A stretch of DNA of 64,000 bases, taken from the NCBI GenBank assembly GCA_003290165.1, contig QNQO01000596.1:496001-560000 (forward strand). Direction: 5' to 3'. Position numbers and translations under genes: made by a program. The stretch comes from Berberis thunbergii. Its lineage: Eukaryota > Streptophyta > Magnoliopsida > Ranunculales > Berberidaceae. The notes under the pieces were generated by a model. It had not been told where the DNA came from, searched no databases, and saw only the letters and a program-made list of their open reading frames with translations. Each line of letters starts with the position of its first letter. The stretch's first letter is position 1. Below, piece after piece: positions 34,352 to 46,031 of this stretch.

Positions 34352-37300
34352 TATCACGCCCCTTGAAGAAAACGAAAATCCTAAAATCCACGTAGGATTA
34401 TCCGTTTAATCAAAACTCGGGACGTGAAAATTCAATAACAACGGAAACAATTAGCAGCAACAACTAAAACATGATTTAATTACTGAAACAAATTAAAACT
34501 CTAACCCGGAAAGACTGACGTTGCTAGCCCCACTAACAGAACTCCAGTAACGCTACTAAAAAATCTCTAAACCTGAAAGGTTAATCGGCTACATTCCCAA
34601 AGGAATGTACCCAAGAAGCAAAAGCTCACTTGGGTCAGCAATAAAGCTAGTGTGAGAAATCTTCATCCCAAAATCAATAAGTCCGCACGTGATAACATCA
34701 AATTAAACAAAAAAAAGACAATCCACACCAACAGGTAGTTCCTCAATGAGGCAAATGTGTCATCATCCTAATAAGTAAATATGCATTTACTTGTACTTAC
34801 ACTGAAGAAGTTGACTATGACAAGTCTGACCTGCAAAAATTGTTAGTAGACTTACCATCCTGCACGAAACTGTTAGAAACAAAAAGATAAAATTTATGAG
34901 TTATCAATCCTCATAAATGCAATTCATTTTCAAACAACGATACAAATCATAGTCATATTAGACTATTATTAAAATATTAAAAAATGCATTTTTTTACCTT
35001 TAAGAAGACATATAGTTCTCATTCAATGGTCAAACGAGCATTTAGTTTTTTCCTTTAAGGTAATCATGCACATACACAAAAAAAAAGAAATCTCATTTTT
35101 TTTTCACAATTGCACTATCCTCCTTGTGTCGAACACACCTCACCCAAGTGTGCCTCCATTGCCTTCGAAACCACTTGGAGCGTACATGTTCCAAGTGGGG
35201 TGCCACATCGAGAAACATGTCATCTCACCCGAAGTTCGATCCATGGCAAGCATTTCCTAAATCTACACGTACAACCGAATTCACATGGAACAGTGCACCG
35301 ATATGCAAGCAAGTCTGCATACCCATAATACTATCACACATATACAAGCAAGTCTGTATACAAAAGTCATTTTTTTTTCACATTTTTTTTGGAGTTGTGG
35401 AAAAGAGCATAAAATCAACTAAATCTAAAATGTAGCTTAACAAGATAATTTGCGTAGTACTCACATTCGAGCTTAAAGAGGGGATCACATACTAGCTACT
35501 TCTTTCAAAATAAAATACATAATAATATAAATGCCAATTCACATATCCCATCTCTTTGCATCATATGAAAAACAATATGCATAACAATACCAATACTCAA
35601 AGCAAAAATAAGTGCTTAGTTAAATTTCAGCTAATATCTATTACTAGAAAATTTTCTTCTAGACCAAAAATAAATAAGGGTTTAATAATACATAACACTA
35701 ATACAGACAAGACATTATCTCATTACAACGCAATTTCGATGTCGAAATAAAATAAATTTTGACCCTACGACCATCCCAGCAACCAACCTTATTCGGGTGA
35801 TAAACTGTAACTTTAATCGGCTCCAAACAACATTTTTCTTTGACATCAAATGCAACCCAAGACAGACCCTAAACCACTATGTTATGTTTTACTATGAACT
35901 TGCAAGCACTGACGAATAACGATAAATGGCTCAGTTATAAACCTCGAGTTTTTGCCACTTTTTTAGAAGTGTCTGCACAACCAAGCAAGGTAATAAAGTA
36001 AACCATATATTTTCTTGATTCTTGTTTAGTCAAAGCGTCACATTATCTTGTAGGGTCATTAGGCATTCCTTCAAACATTCTCATTGCTGAACCCAAATTT
36101 CCAACCTTAGAAAAGACATGCAACAACCCAGTTTGCAGAATCAGCTCAAATTCAATTAAAAGAAGTTTGGATGAGATATAACATTAACACTGATGGCAAG
36201 GCATACTAGATACACTAGAATTTTTATTTATTTATTTATTTTTCTTTTTGCATTCTATGCCAAGTTCCAATAAACTCTTAAAATTTCCTTTAATTATCAA
36301 CCTATTCTTAAAGAACTCCTCACACTGATGTCCATCTTATGAGCATTTTTATTATGTCATTATTAGCTTGTTCAGAGTTATTAGTATGTCACTAGCTACT
36401 TGAATGCCTCATGTCACATAATATACCGTCGAAAATCGTGGCGCCAAACTTTCAAGTTGTGTTTTCACTTTCCCATCCTTTTCAAAGTTGACAATGGTGT
36501 TGATTCAAAGTCCCATTAAATACTATATTGGACAGAGATACAATTTTGTTAAACGATACTTCCTAATTACATATTGGATCTTAGCCTTACAAATTCAGAA
36601 AAGATAAGGAAAGAATTTACATAACAAACAGAACACTCTACCAACCAAGATTTAAACCTCTATCCTCATCGAAACAGTTATACTAGAATTAGTAGTAGTT
36701 CCATTTCAATAGCATTTTAGTTCCATTGCTGATACAAAGATTTAACGCACACCAATCACAGACAAGTAAAACAACCATTAACAGAGTTGCCTAACATTCT
36801 ACAAGTTTCAATAGCACAAATGAAACTCCCTATACATACAATTCACAATGTGGAATCCTCACACACAAGCGAGAAAAAAAAACCTCTCGAGCTCCAACAT
36901 GAAGAAATCAACACAAAACAACAATCAAATCAAGAGATCTTCACAATCCTCTAAAACCCTAAAAAAAAATATGCAAATCCTAAAAAAACTTCCACTAAAC
37001 ACTCTAACCAAACAAATCAATCGCAAATCCGAAACTCATATCCAAATTAAGAAACCGATACGGAAAGATTAACGAAATCAAAGAGATCAAATGGAAGACG
37101 CAGAACTCACAATTCTAATCGCCATCGATTTCAAGCTTCTACCGGCATACACACAACCGTCATTGTCCATCACCGACCATCGTCGCCGTCAATGGCAACC
37201 AAAGCCATTGCCTCCTTCCATTCTTTTGTTATCTCTATGTCTTCTTGTGATTTGTTCCTGGCACTGAAATCAACCGAGAAGAAGAGGGAAGGTAGAAGAA

Positions 37301-37626
37301 GGAGAAAGGAAAATAGAGGAGGACGGTTGGGCCGATGGGGCTGCTCAACGCAAGGTCGTAGCCGAGCTTGTGGCTGGAGAAGAAGAGGCGCAGGAGAATA
37401 AGAAAAGGCACACCTAAGGGAAAGATAAGAGAAGAAATGAAGGGTTTTTCCTTTTATAGGGTGGGTGGTTATCTGCCCCCACTGAAATTTCAAAGGCACC
37501 CACCCTCTAAACATACTAAATAAAACCCTAAATTTTGAAATTTAAATTCAATTAAATGTAACTCTATTAATTTTATTTAAAATAAAATAAAATAATTTTT
37601 TTTTTATGAAATTTAGGGATATTGCA
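34352..37626 (-). mobile_element. Solo LTR, 3275 bp, chromovirus (Tekay/Del)-type, TSD CCATC
   Basis: On the minus strand it starts TGCAATATCCCTAAATTTC (37626) and ends AAGGGGCGTGATA (34352). It is flanked by a perfect 5-bp repeat CCATC (34347-34351 and 37627-37631). The start and end resemble the long LTRs of plant Tekay/Del chromoviruses. No internal coding region, PBS or second LTR is present, so it is a solo LTR left by recombination. A TATA-like CTATAAAAGG on the minus strand near 37455 is the likely promoter, followed by a pyrimidine-rich leader. It splits the STICHEL-like fragment. Confidence 0.88.
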
Positions 37627-37631
37627 CCATC

Positions 37632-37911
37632 AGAGCCATAAAGTTTTCTCCAAGTCTTCTTGATGCAATTCCATTTCCGTGTGACCATTTATTGAGATAT
37701 TAAAATCACTTTTTGCCTCCCTCCCAATCTTCTTGGATGACTCTGTGTTCTTCACACCCGAGGTGTGAGACGAGGCAGGCTTTACTCTGTTTATAAAAGC
37801 CTTCTGTTCCCGCATCAGTACCATTCTAACCTTCAAACACTGTCTCACCATTGCTTCAATTGAATTTGTAATACTACTAAAAAATCTCTCAGCTCTGGAC
37901 TTGATATTCAC
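37632..37911 (-). pseudogene. Captured STICHEL-like gene fragment, upstream part
   Basis: A 93-codon minus-strand frame reads KSRAERFFSSITNSIEAMVR near its start, a motif I associate with the C-terminal third of STICHEL-like proteins. A variable Ser/Lys-rich stretch follows, ending HQEDLEKTLWL. It continues, after the solo LTR, into 34351-33930. Open but partial. The right border with the gag of the next Tat element is not resolved (37912-38160). Confidence 0.62.
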
Positions 37912-39673
37912 ATTATCAAATTCTTTGGCTTCTAGATTTGTTTCTTCTTTGATTTTTAGTTGTTTTAGGACATTCCTAGTATTTTCATATTTTCTAAATT
38001 GTGATAAAACTTTTTATTTAGGTTTTTTATCCTTTCTTCATCTAAAAGATATCCTTGATCATTGTAAATTTGCACTTGTTGGTCTTCATAGGAAGATTGA
38101 GTCAACATCTCGCGGAGCGTCCTCTTTCGGGATCTGTTGGATTGCTCACCTTTCGAGCATACCATGTGTAGAACATATATAATGTCAGCCGCCTTATCTT
38201 CTATCTCTTTAACGACTTCTTCTCTTTCCTTTGCCCGGTCTTCTCTCTTTTTTGAACTTAGAAATTCTTTGAGTTTTCCTTTTTTAATCCAGTAATCAAT
38301 CTCATTTATGAAATTCTTGCCGTCTTCAGTGTCGTGGCCACTGTCCTTGTGAAAGGAGTAGTACTTTCCATTGTCTCGTTAGGAAGGATCTCTCCGTTGT
38401 TTGGAGGGCCACTTCTCCCCAATTTTTAATGGTATTGAGGACGTTGGACAGGCTAGAGTTGAGGGGAGTGTAGGACGTGGATCCGACGAAGATGTAGGTT
38501 TTATCTTACCACGTTCGACCAGAGTCTGGCTTACTATCGCTCCGCTTCCTTTTTCTTTTGTCATCGTCCTCATGTTTCTTTACCTCATTTTTATCTCTGG
38601 GACCAAGGGAATATTTCTTGTCAGTTTCTCCCCCTTTTTGGCAGCGCACATTTCCTCGAGGCTGATGTATTTCTAAGCGCTCTTTAGCAAGTCCTCCATG
38701 TTCTTCGGAGGCTCCAGGGTGATAAAGTTGTAGAATTAGCCTCCCGTAAGACCCAACGTGAAGGCTGTGACTGAGGTGTCGTCGCTGCAGCCATAAATCA
38801 GAGTCTACTCATCATTGAAGCGGTTGACGTACTCCTTCAGTGTGTCATTTGGCTTATGTTTGAGGCTGAACAAATAATGCAACCCATCCTTGAGCTATTG
38901 GTTGTCGACAAAGCGAGTGATAAACGCTTTGGCCAGCATCTGAAACAAGTCAATAGACTTTGGAGGGAGACTGTGAAACCAGGTCCAATGCTATTTTCTT
39001 CAGGCTGGTGGAAAATGTCTGACACATTACTACTTCAGATCCCTCATTTAGAGCCATCACATGATGGTTATGGCGCAAGTGGTCAGACATGTCTTTTGTC
39101 CCGTCGTAGAACTCCAGCTTTAGGGGGCTGAGCTTCTTTGGTAATGACGCGTTCATGATCTGATCCATGAACAAGGGATGGTGAGGTTGTACTACACATC
39201 CGGATTGGTAGCCCCAAGTCGAAGGGGATTTTGTGTATTGGGTTTGTCTGCTTTAGATGTCCGATCTCCACGAACCTCTCCGATTACTGGATTTCAACCA
39301 TTCCTAGTCCCGTGAAAGCCAGAAGGGACATTGTGGCTCTCTTGACCGTGTTTTTTATTCTCCTGCAGAGACAGGGTCCTTTCTGCCTCGCCATCACCGC
39401 CTGTGCGTAGTTTTTTCTGATGCGCAAGTATCTCCACTACTCAAGCAATCTGTTGCACTTGTGCTAACAGTTGATCCACCATAGAGTTCATCATGGCTGC
39501 AACCGGCGCGAGGGCTCGTTCTCCCCACGTTGTTGGTACCATCGGAGCTGGCAGTACTGCACTAGTTCGAGCGTTTGAACGCTAAGCGATTTCACCATTA
39601 TTATGAGATCTTGTGGTTATCATCTTTTTGGATTGTAATGAATGGGTGTTATCTCTGTTTTCCTAGGAACTTC
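37912..39673 (-). pseudogene. Tat gag of element 4 (degenerate)
   Basis: Minus-strand gag: SLPKKLSPLKLEFYDGTKDM with SDHLRHNHHVMALNEGSEVV (39140-39020), HYLFSLKHKPNDTLKEYVNR (about 38885-38825), LEEMCAAKK near 38640, and a zinc-knuckle-like SFHKDSGHDTEDGKNFINEI (about 38365-38305). A Ser/Arg-rich block SNRSRKRTLREM is near 38140. It then runs into unrecognised sequence at 37965-38110. Reading is broken by stops and shifts. Protease and pol are absent; the element is truncated on its left. Confidence 0.82.
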
Positions 39674-39675
39674 GT

Positions 39676-39697
39676 TGTTCCCCATGGATGGCGCCAA
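39676..39697 (-). other. Primer binding site of element 4
   Basis: On the minus strand TGGCGCCATCCATGGGGAAC follows AATAGTT after the LTR end. It is a variant of the site at 22658. Confidence 0.78.
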
Positions 39698-39703
39698 ACT
39701 ATT

Positions 39704-40283
39704 TGATCAATTTTCGTTCCCCTTGACCTTGACCTGCACAAGGAACACACATGATCCAAAGACCACCGTTGTAGTGACCGATGGGACTCCGATGCTTAAG
39801 TCAAACATGGCTTGAGAAAGGTATAATGCTTGAAATTGGGTTCTGTAGTGTACATTAGTTCTTCAACCTTGTTCCCTATTTATAATGCGAGATTCATTGT
39901 TTGGCTATGCCTTTGGTGGCGTGGTTTAAGGAAAAATATCTACTAGAGATCCTTTCCATGTTGAGAGTAGTCAATGTAGGAGAGTTTTCATGCACGACTA
40001 ATATTCTAGTATTTTTTCTTGGTAGGAGTTAATGTGTTGTTGGCCTGTATTTGTTTCTTGGTCAAATTCCTAGATACTTGTCTTATTTGGTCTTACGAGT
40101 ATTGGGCTTGACCATGTGACTTATGGGCTTAATAAGGCCTTGCCGATTAGGTCCAACCTCTTGGTACCCGCCTCAGTGGGCTTGGAGTACTTTGGGCTTT
40201 GTCAGATTAGGTGCTCATTTAGACCTGTTTTACTCTGCTAACGAGATCATCATGCCCATAGAAGACAGTTCGGTGTATCATCA
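39704..40283 (-). repeat. 5' LTR of Tat element 4
   Basis: On the minus strand starts TGATGATACACCGAACTGTC (40283) and ends AATTGATCA (39704), 580 bp. It contains the conserved CTTAAGCATCGGAGTCCCAT block near 39790. LTR ends match the family at 21950 and 30787. Confidence 0.88.
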
Positions 40284-40553
40284 ATTACAAAGGTTGAATC
40301 GAAGGTCCTATATATCAACAATCTTGCAAAGTAGTAAAAATATCAATTGGGCGCACGCGTAGCACATAATAAGATAATCAATCCCTTATTTTTAGATCGA
40401 CACGTCCTTTCTAGCTTGACACAGAGTAGAGCTAGGCGATTTGGAGGGCATTAACGTCCAGGTTGTTGCAAAATTTTATTTTTGATCCTAGCCACAGGTT
40501 CTAAACGAGATTAGATCTAGACCTTAGGTTCTAGGTCAGCCAACTCTCTGTCC
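40284..40553. other. Flank and probable LINE 5' UTR
   Basis: No coding signal. The stretch from about 40380 to the ATG at 40554 is likely the LINE leader. Its true 5' end and target duplication were not identified. Confidence 0.4.
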
Positions 40554-42340
40554 ATGGCGGCTCTCATAGCCGGCCATCGTTTTCCTTCACTTTTCGGGGA
40601 TGGAGGCACGCAAGCCTATGTTGTGAAACCTCGTCGATCATTCCTTGATGCTTTGCGAGTTGCGAAATCAATTGTTGTTGATAGGGAACCATTGGAAGGC
40701 ACTCGTTTTCAAAAAGAAGGTCTCTCCACTTTGTCTCTTACAACCACATATGCAAGAAGATTGGAAACATATGCAGAAAAATATATTATTGTGCTAAAGG
40801 TTTTGAGCTACCATCCTTCCCTTGAATCCATTAGAGATACTATACATAAATCATGGGGAGTTCTGGAGGACTTCACCATAGGGTTTCTAGACCCAAGACA
40901 TGTGATTGTTAGATTCCAATCGGAAGAGGAAGTCAACAAAGCACTTTCTAGGGATTCATACCTAGTCCGCCGGGTTAGGTTCAAAGGTTTTTGTTGGCAT
41001 CAAGGATTCAGCCTAAAGGCTGATCCGATTCGTGTTTCATTATGGGTGGATCTGCTAGACCTACCACTGCAGTTTTTCATCCGGTATTCCTGAAAAAAGT
41101 GGGCGATTATCTAAGGACTTTCTTATGTATGGATGAAAGTACCCAATGTTATACAAAACCTAAAACTGCTCATATTTGTGTTGAGATGACTTATCTGTGG
41201 AGTTTCCATCGAGGATTTGGATTGAAGTTTAGGGTAGTAAAGGTTTATGGCAAGCAATCACTTTTCCAGGCTTCAAATATTGTGATCATTGCGCTATGTC
41301 TTGGCATCATAAATCATATTGCCGAAAACTTCTTGGTTAGAAAAAGGCTCATCCCCCAACACGTGAATATGCGAAGGTGAACCGAGAAATAGAAACGAAG
41401 AAACCTACTAAACCAATGAAACAAAAATATGTTCCCGTGGCAAATCAAAATAAAACCCCATTGACAAAAGGAGTAGGACCTAGTGGTGCAAAGGATGGTA
41501 AAGGGGTCGAATTTAGAAGTGATATAAAGAAGGGAGAAAACACTCAGAATTTGGGTAAGCAGGCAACCAATCAACAATTAGAAAGCATGTCAGGGAATGC
41601 TAAATTAGAAGCTGGCTTGGACACGGTCTTGAAACCAGCAGAGGTCTACGAGGAGTCTATTTGTGATCAGAATAGAAATTGTTTTCTTGGTGAAAACATG
41701 ACGACGACAGGGATTTAGGAACTAAAAAATAAATTCGCCGCCCTCGTCGAGGAAGGTAGCAAAGACGTGGAGGCCAAAACAGGAACAACCGGTTGATGTC
41801 AATCACGCCATTAGCAGGCCAGGTTTGCAATGTGCACTACAATATCGCAGTAAATTAAGGGGAAGAGGGTGCAACAACTATTGTGCCAAAGGGACTTGAT
41901 GATGAAGCTTCAATGAGTTCTAAAGTAGCAAGCACAGATGCTTGGGTACCCATGGAAGATGGCGAGCAATTGATGCTAAGTCACGGGACAAAAACCTCGA
42001 TCATGAATGCATTGTTGGAAGCTGGGTACTCGGTAAGTGAAGTCAAGAGAGCATTGAAAAACCCAAGCCTAGCAAACTTGTCAAACAACTCCTTCGGTTA
42101 CAATCCCTTTTGTGGAGTTATCAGTCTCCAATGATGGTGAGGTTCAAGTAAATGTAGATGAAAATTTGGACGTTGTGGACAGGGTTGAGGCTAAGTCAGG
42201 CAAGGTTTTGGCAAGCCACGTGAGCAAACAAATGATTCCGAAAAAATGTACAGAGGCAGTGATGTTAAAATGGGGGGTCAATCGGATAACAAAGGTAAAA
42301 AATCTCAAAACAAGTGCCATAAACAGGATACAAATCTGAT
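40554..42340 (+). pseudogene. LINE ORF1 (DUF4283 + zinc knuckle)
   Basis: The first frame (40554-41093, 179 codons) carries the DUF4283 domain, with YIIVLKVLSYHPSLESIRDT, SWGVLEDFTIGFLDPRHVIV and WHQGFSLKADPIRVSLWVDL. A shift leads to KKVGDYLRTFLCMDESTQCY. The CX2CX4HX4C knuckle CDHCAMSWHHKSYC lies at about 41288-41330 in yet another frame. A Lys/Gly-rich tail (41377-41718) and further remnants follow. In plant LINEs this protein binds the element RNA. Three or more frameshifts. Confidence 0.87.
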
Positions 42341-42452
42341 GATGTAAATAGTAAATTGGTGGCGAAGCCCGGAAAATAGACTCATCCTTCGTGGACGCGT
42401 AAGGGGCAGAAAAGCATGACTGACGCAACCCGTTATATAGATTGAGCAAATT

Positions 42453-43190
42453 ATGTATTGGAATGCGATAGAAGTTGGAAACAGGGAAACCGGATGCAGA
42501 ATTAAGAATCTCGTAAAGGAAAATAAAGTAAAGCTTATGGCCATTGCAGAACCTATGATTGCAGCAGATAGACATATGGAAATAGGAGGTAGAGTTTACT
42601 TACCTTCGAGTGCTTCTAACGAAGATAGAGGGGGAAATTTTGATGTTTTGGAATAATGATTTACAAGTGGATGTGATGAGCAACTCGGATCAGGTGATAC
42701 ATTGCAGGGTGACTATAACTTCCAACCAGGTTTTCTATGTTTCTTTTTATGCTAAGTGTATGTTGCAGGTGAGACGTTATCTTTTGGAGGATTTGGAATA
42801 TTTTGGAATGGGCCTTTCTGTGCCTTGGTTGGTGGAAGGAGATTTCAATGTCATTGTTGAGGGCGGGGAAAAGCTAGGGGCCACTACCCAACAACATCAA
42901 TAATGTCAGATTTTGCTAGTTGTATCTTGAATTGTGGGCTCCTAGATCTTGGTTATGTTGGTCCAAAATGTACTTGGTGCAATAACCAGCAGGGAGATAA
43001 TAGAATGTGGGCGAGATTAGACCGGTTTTTGGCTAATTCAGAATGGGTCCCACCTATGCAGTTTACTCAGGTAGAACACTTACTAAGGACATGCTCTGAT
43101 TATGCGCTTTTATTGGTCACACTCCCGGTGATGCCTAGAGCAGGTATGTCCCCTTTTAGATTTAAGAATGTGGACTACTCACCATGATTT
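42453..43190 (+). pseudogene. LINE ORF2, endonuclease domain
   Basis: Apurinic-type endonuclease signatures: MYWNAIEVGNRETG, KLMAIAEPMI (usual LxEP position), WLVEGDFNVI (42822-42855), CTWCNNQQGDNRMWARLDRF (42970-43030) and SDYALLL in place of SDHxPL (43097-43120). It nicks target DNA in live elements. Split over frames starting at 42453, 42610 and 42903. Confidence 0.87.
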
Positions 43191-43639
43191 TTTGAATTTT
43201 GTTGCTGGTTAGTGGAATGTTGCTTGCCCGCTTCTAGGAGCCATCGACTGTTTGGGCTATAAACTAAAACACATGAGATTGAAATTTAGATCCTGGAACC
43301 CGAGGGTATTTGGAAATATTTTGAGCCATTTTAGACGACTCGAGGGCAAAATAGAACAATTGGAATTCAGCTTGTTACAGGGTTAGGACATTAATGATAG
43401 TGTGAATCTAAACAGGTGTTTGGGAGAATATAAATTGACACTAGTGAGGGAAGAAATTTACTGGAAGCAGAAATCAGGGGAGAAAGAATTTAAGGAAGGA
43501 GATGCATGCACTAAATATTTATTCACCTCGGTAAAATCCAAACAGAAAAGGCGGGCAATAACGGAGATTACTGGTATGAATGGGAATCAGGTTACAAATC
43601 CTAAGGACATCTTGCTGAAAGTGAATAATTTTTTCTAGA

Positions 43640-44640
43640 AGCTGGTTGCCTCCGAAGGGTTTAGGGACGATCTGGATCCTTTAGAATGCAAACCTAAACT
43701 CATACAATCAAGTGATTGTGATCATCTCATGCGACAGCCGAGTCTAGAAGAGGTAAGGGAAGTTGTTTATAGTATTCCTCGGGATAGTGCCCCGGATCTT
43801 GTCGGGTTCACCTCAGGATTCTTTCGGTTTTGTCGGGATATTGTTGGTACAGATGTTTGGGAGGCGGCGAAGGAGTTCTTTGCATGTAAGCCTTTGCCTG
43901 GATCCTTCAAAGCGAATTTCATAGACCTTATTCCAAAGGTTAACAAATCTAAGAGCTTTGTAGAATTTAGACCGATTAGTCTATGCAATGTCAGTTATAA
44001 AGTAATCAGTAAATTCTGTGTGTGAGGATGGTGAATATTCTTCCAAACATTATTTCCTTTGAGCAGAGTGTTTTTGTGAAGGGCAAATTAATGACGAAAA
44101 ACATAGGATTGACAAAGGAACAAATGAGATACATTGGGAAGAAGGTGGTACGGAGTAATGTTATTTTAAAAGTGGACATGGAGAAGGCTTATGATCCTAT
44201 TGAATGGGGATATCTTCTAGCAGTTTTGCGAAAATTTAGCTTTGATAATAGGTTATGTTTATTAATTTCTAACTGTATTGGGCATTGTGGCTTCTCAGTT
44301 TTATTACAAGGCAAGTTTGATGGGTATTTTTGCTCTTCTCGAGGACTTAGACAAGGGGATCCTCTATCGCCGCTTCTTTTTGTCGTTGCTGCAGAAGTGC
44401 TTAGTAAGGGTCTCACCAGGGATTTCTATAATGATGAAATTGGTTTCTTCTACACCCCTAGATCGGATGCTTCGATCACGCATTTGTTGTATGTGGATGA
44501 CGCTCTGATATTTCTCAATGGGAAAAAACTGTCTATGATGCGATGCAAGAATTTTCTCAAGAGATATTGTATGGCCTCGTATGAAAAACTTAATGTTGAA
44601 AAGAGTTCCTTCATGTTGGATGAAAAATGTAGGTAGAAAG
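43640..44640 (+). pseudogene. LINE ORF2, reverse transcriptase domain
   Basis: Motifs: FIDLIPKVNKSKSFVEFRPI with SLCNVSYKVISK (43920-44010), KVDMEKAYDPIEWGYL (44171-44218), SRGLRQGDPLSPLLFVVAAE (44339-44398) and the catalytic box LLYVDDALIFLNGKK (44486-44530). The usual F/YADD is YVDD here. The domain lies in two frames (43729-44025 and 44022-44636) that overlap by four bases, a one-base shift. Confidence 0.92.
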
Positions 44641-44699
44641 AATGGTACTCATAAAGCAATAGACAAGTTTTTAGTTTAGGGCCTCTCCTTTCACGTACC

Positions 44700-45700
44700 T
44701 AGGGATTACCATTTATCAGGGGAGATATAAGATCATGTTTTTTGATGACCTGGTGAACGAAATCAGGAAAAGAGTTATGGGATGGAAGGTCAGGTTACTT
44801 TCTCAAGGTGGTAAGCTTATCCTGGTCAAGCATGTTTTTTATTTCTTGCTAGTTTATACTATTGCAGCCATGAGTGTGTCAGTGAAGGTCTTAGAGAATA
44901 TTCAAAGGGTCATCGTTGAATTCTTTTGGGGTGATCATGAAAACCGACATAAGAAAAAATGGGTTGCTTGGAGTCGTCTTAGCATGTCTACTGAGGAGGG
45001 TGGTTTGGGTGTAAGACAGTCGGATAATGTTGTAAATGCCTTCAGAATTAAAGCATTGTGAAACTTGGTGAACACGAACTCGTTGTGGGCGGTCTTCATG
45101 AGGAAATACTTGAAGGCGGGGGTTCCAATCAGGCAACATGTGGTTAGCGTTGGCACGTCCCCGTTTATGAAATAATTTTTTGAATTCAAGAATTTTTTGG
45201 CTGATCACTCCACTTGGAAAATTGGAATTGGAGATGTGAGTTTTTCAATGAAAATTGGGCCACTGGGGAGGAATTTCAGCGCATTGGCTGGGTAGAAAAT
45301 GAAAACAGACAGTCGTCTTTGAGTTGGATGCATGGAAAAGATTTCATCTCCCTTGGTCTAGTTCTGCAAAGGAAGGCCCAAGAGCTATATGTTAACAGGT
45401 TGCGAGGAGTAGCGGGCACGCGGGACATCATGATTTGGACACCTACTAATGACAGTAAGTTTTCCATTAGCTTAGTTTGCCAAATTTATCGTCAAAGGGG
45501 ACATGCACACTGGTTTTGGAATAGAATATGACAACCTTTATTGCCTTCCCAGATTTCCATTTTTATTTGGAAATTTGTTAAAGAGGGCTATCCCAGTGGA
45601 CGGTGAGCTAAGACGGATAGGTTTTCAACTTGCTTCCAAGTGTAGTTGTTGTTCTAGACACGTGGATTAGACAATAAAACACTTGTTCCTGGAAAGTGAA
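44700..45700 (+). pseudogene. LINE ORF2, post-RT region with zf-RVT-like end
   Basis: Reads RKRVMGWKVRLLSQGGKLIL, VEFFWGDHENRHKKKWVAWS and EEGGLGVRQ (44735-45061), then a WKIGIGD block near 45220 and TRDIMIWTPTNDSKFSI (45419-45470). A Cys-containing piece near 45630-45660 is the zf-RVT position. Typical of plant LINE ORF2 between RT and RNase H. Stops at several points. Confidence 0.8.
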
Positions 45701-46031
45701 ATGGTGGTGAAGGTATAGGCTCATTTTGATTTGTTTTTTTATGTTCATATTCACAGACCGGTAGAGGTTGGCACCATGTTAGAATGTTGGTTCAGTTTGT
45801 CAAAGAGATCAACCCTATCAGGTATTCTTTATCAGTTTACCATTTTATTTATTTTTTGGGAATTATGGATTCAGAGGAATAAAAAATAGTATAAAGGGAT
45901 GGAAGTTTCTGCCAATTATGTGGTGATAAGTTTATTACTGGATCGGATTTGTATCAAATATATTTGTTTAGAAAAGAAAGGGATGGGAATCCGATTCTAC
46001 TACGCAGGTTAGGCTTGCAAGCAAGGGCAAT
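45701..46031 (+). pseudogene. LINE ORF2 linker to RNase H, broken by insertion
   Basis: Continues the LINE reading with weak hydrophobic coding (FIFWELWIQRNKK region near 45850-45890). It stops at the insertion site, where AGGGCAAT (46024-46031) is the left copy of the target duplication. Confidence 0.55.

Noticed and set aside
35066..35435. Three overlapping plus-strand frames inside the solo LTR
   Set aside because: Low complexity and frame-overlapping within LTR DNA; no motif.
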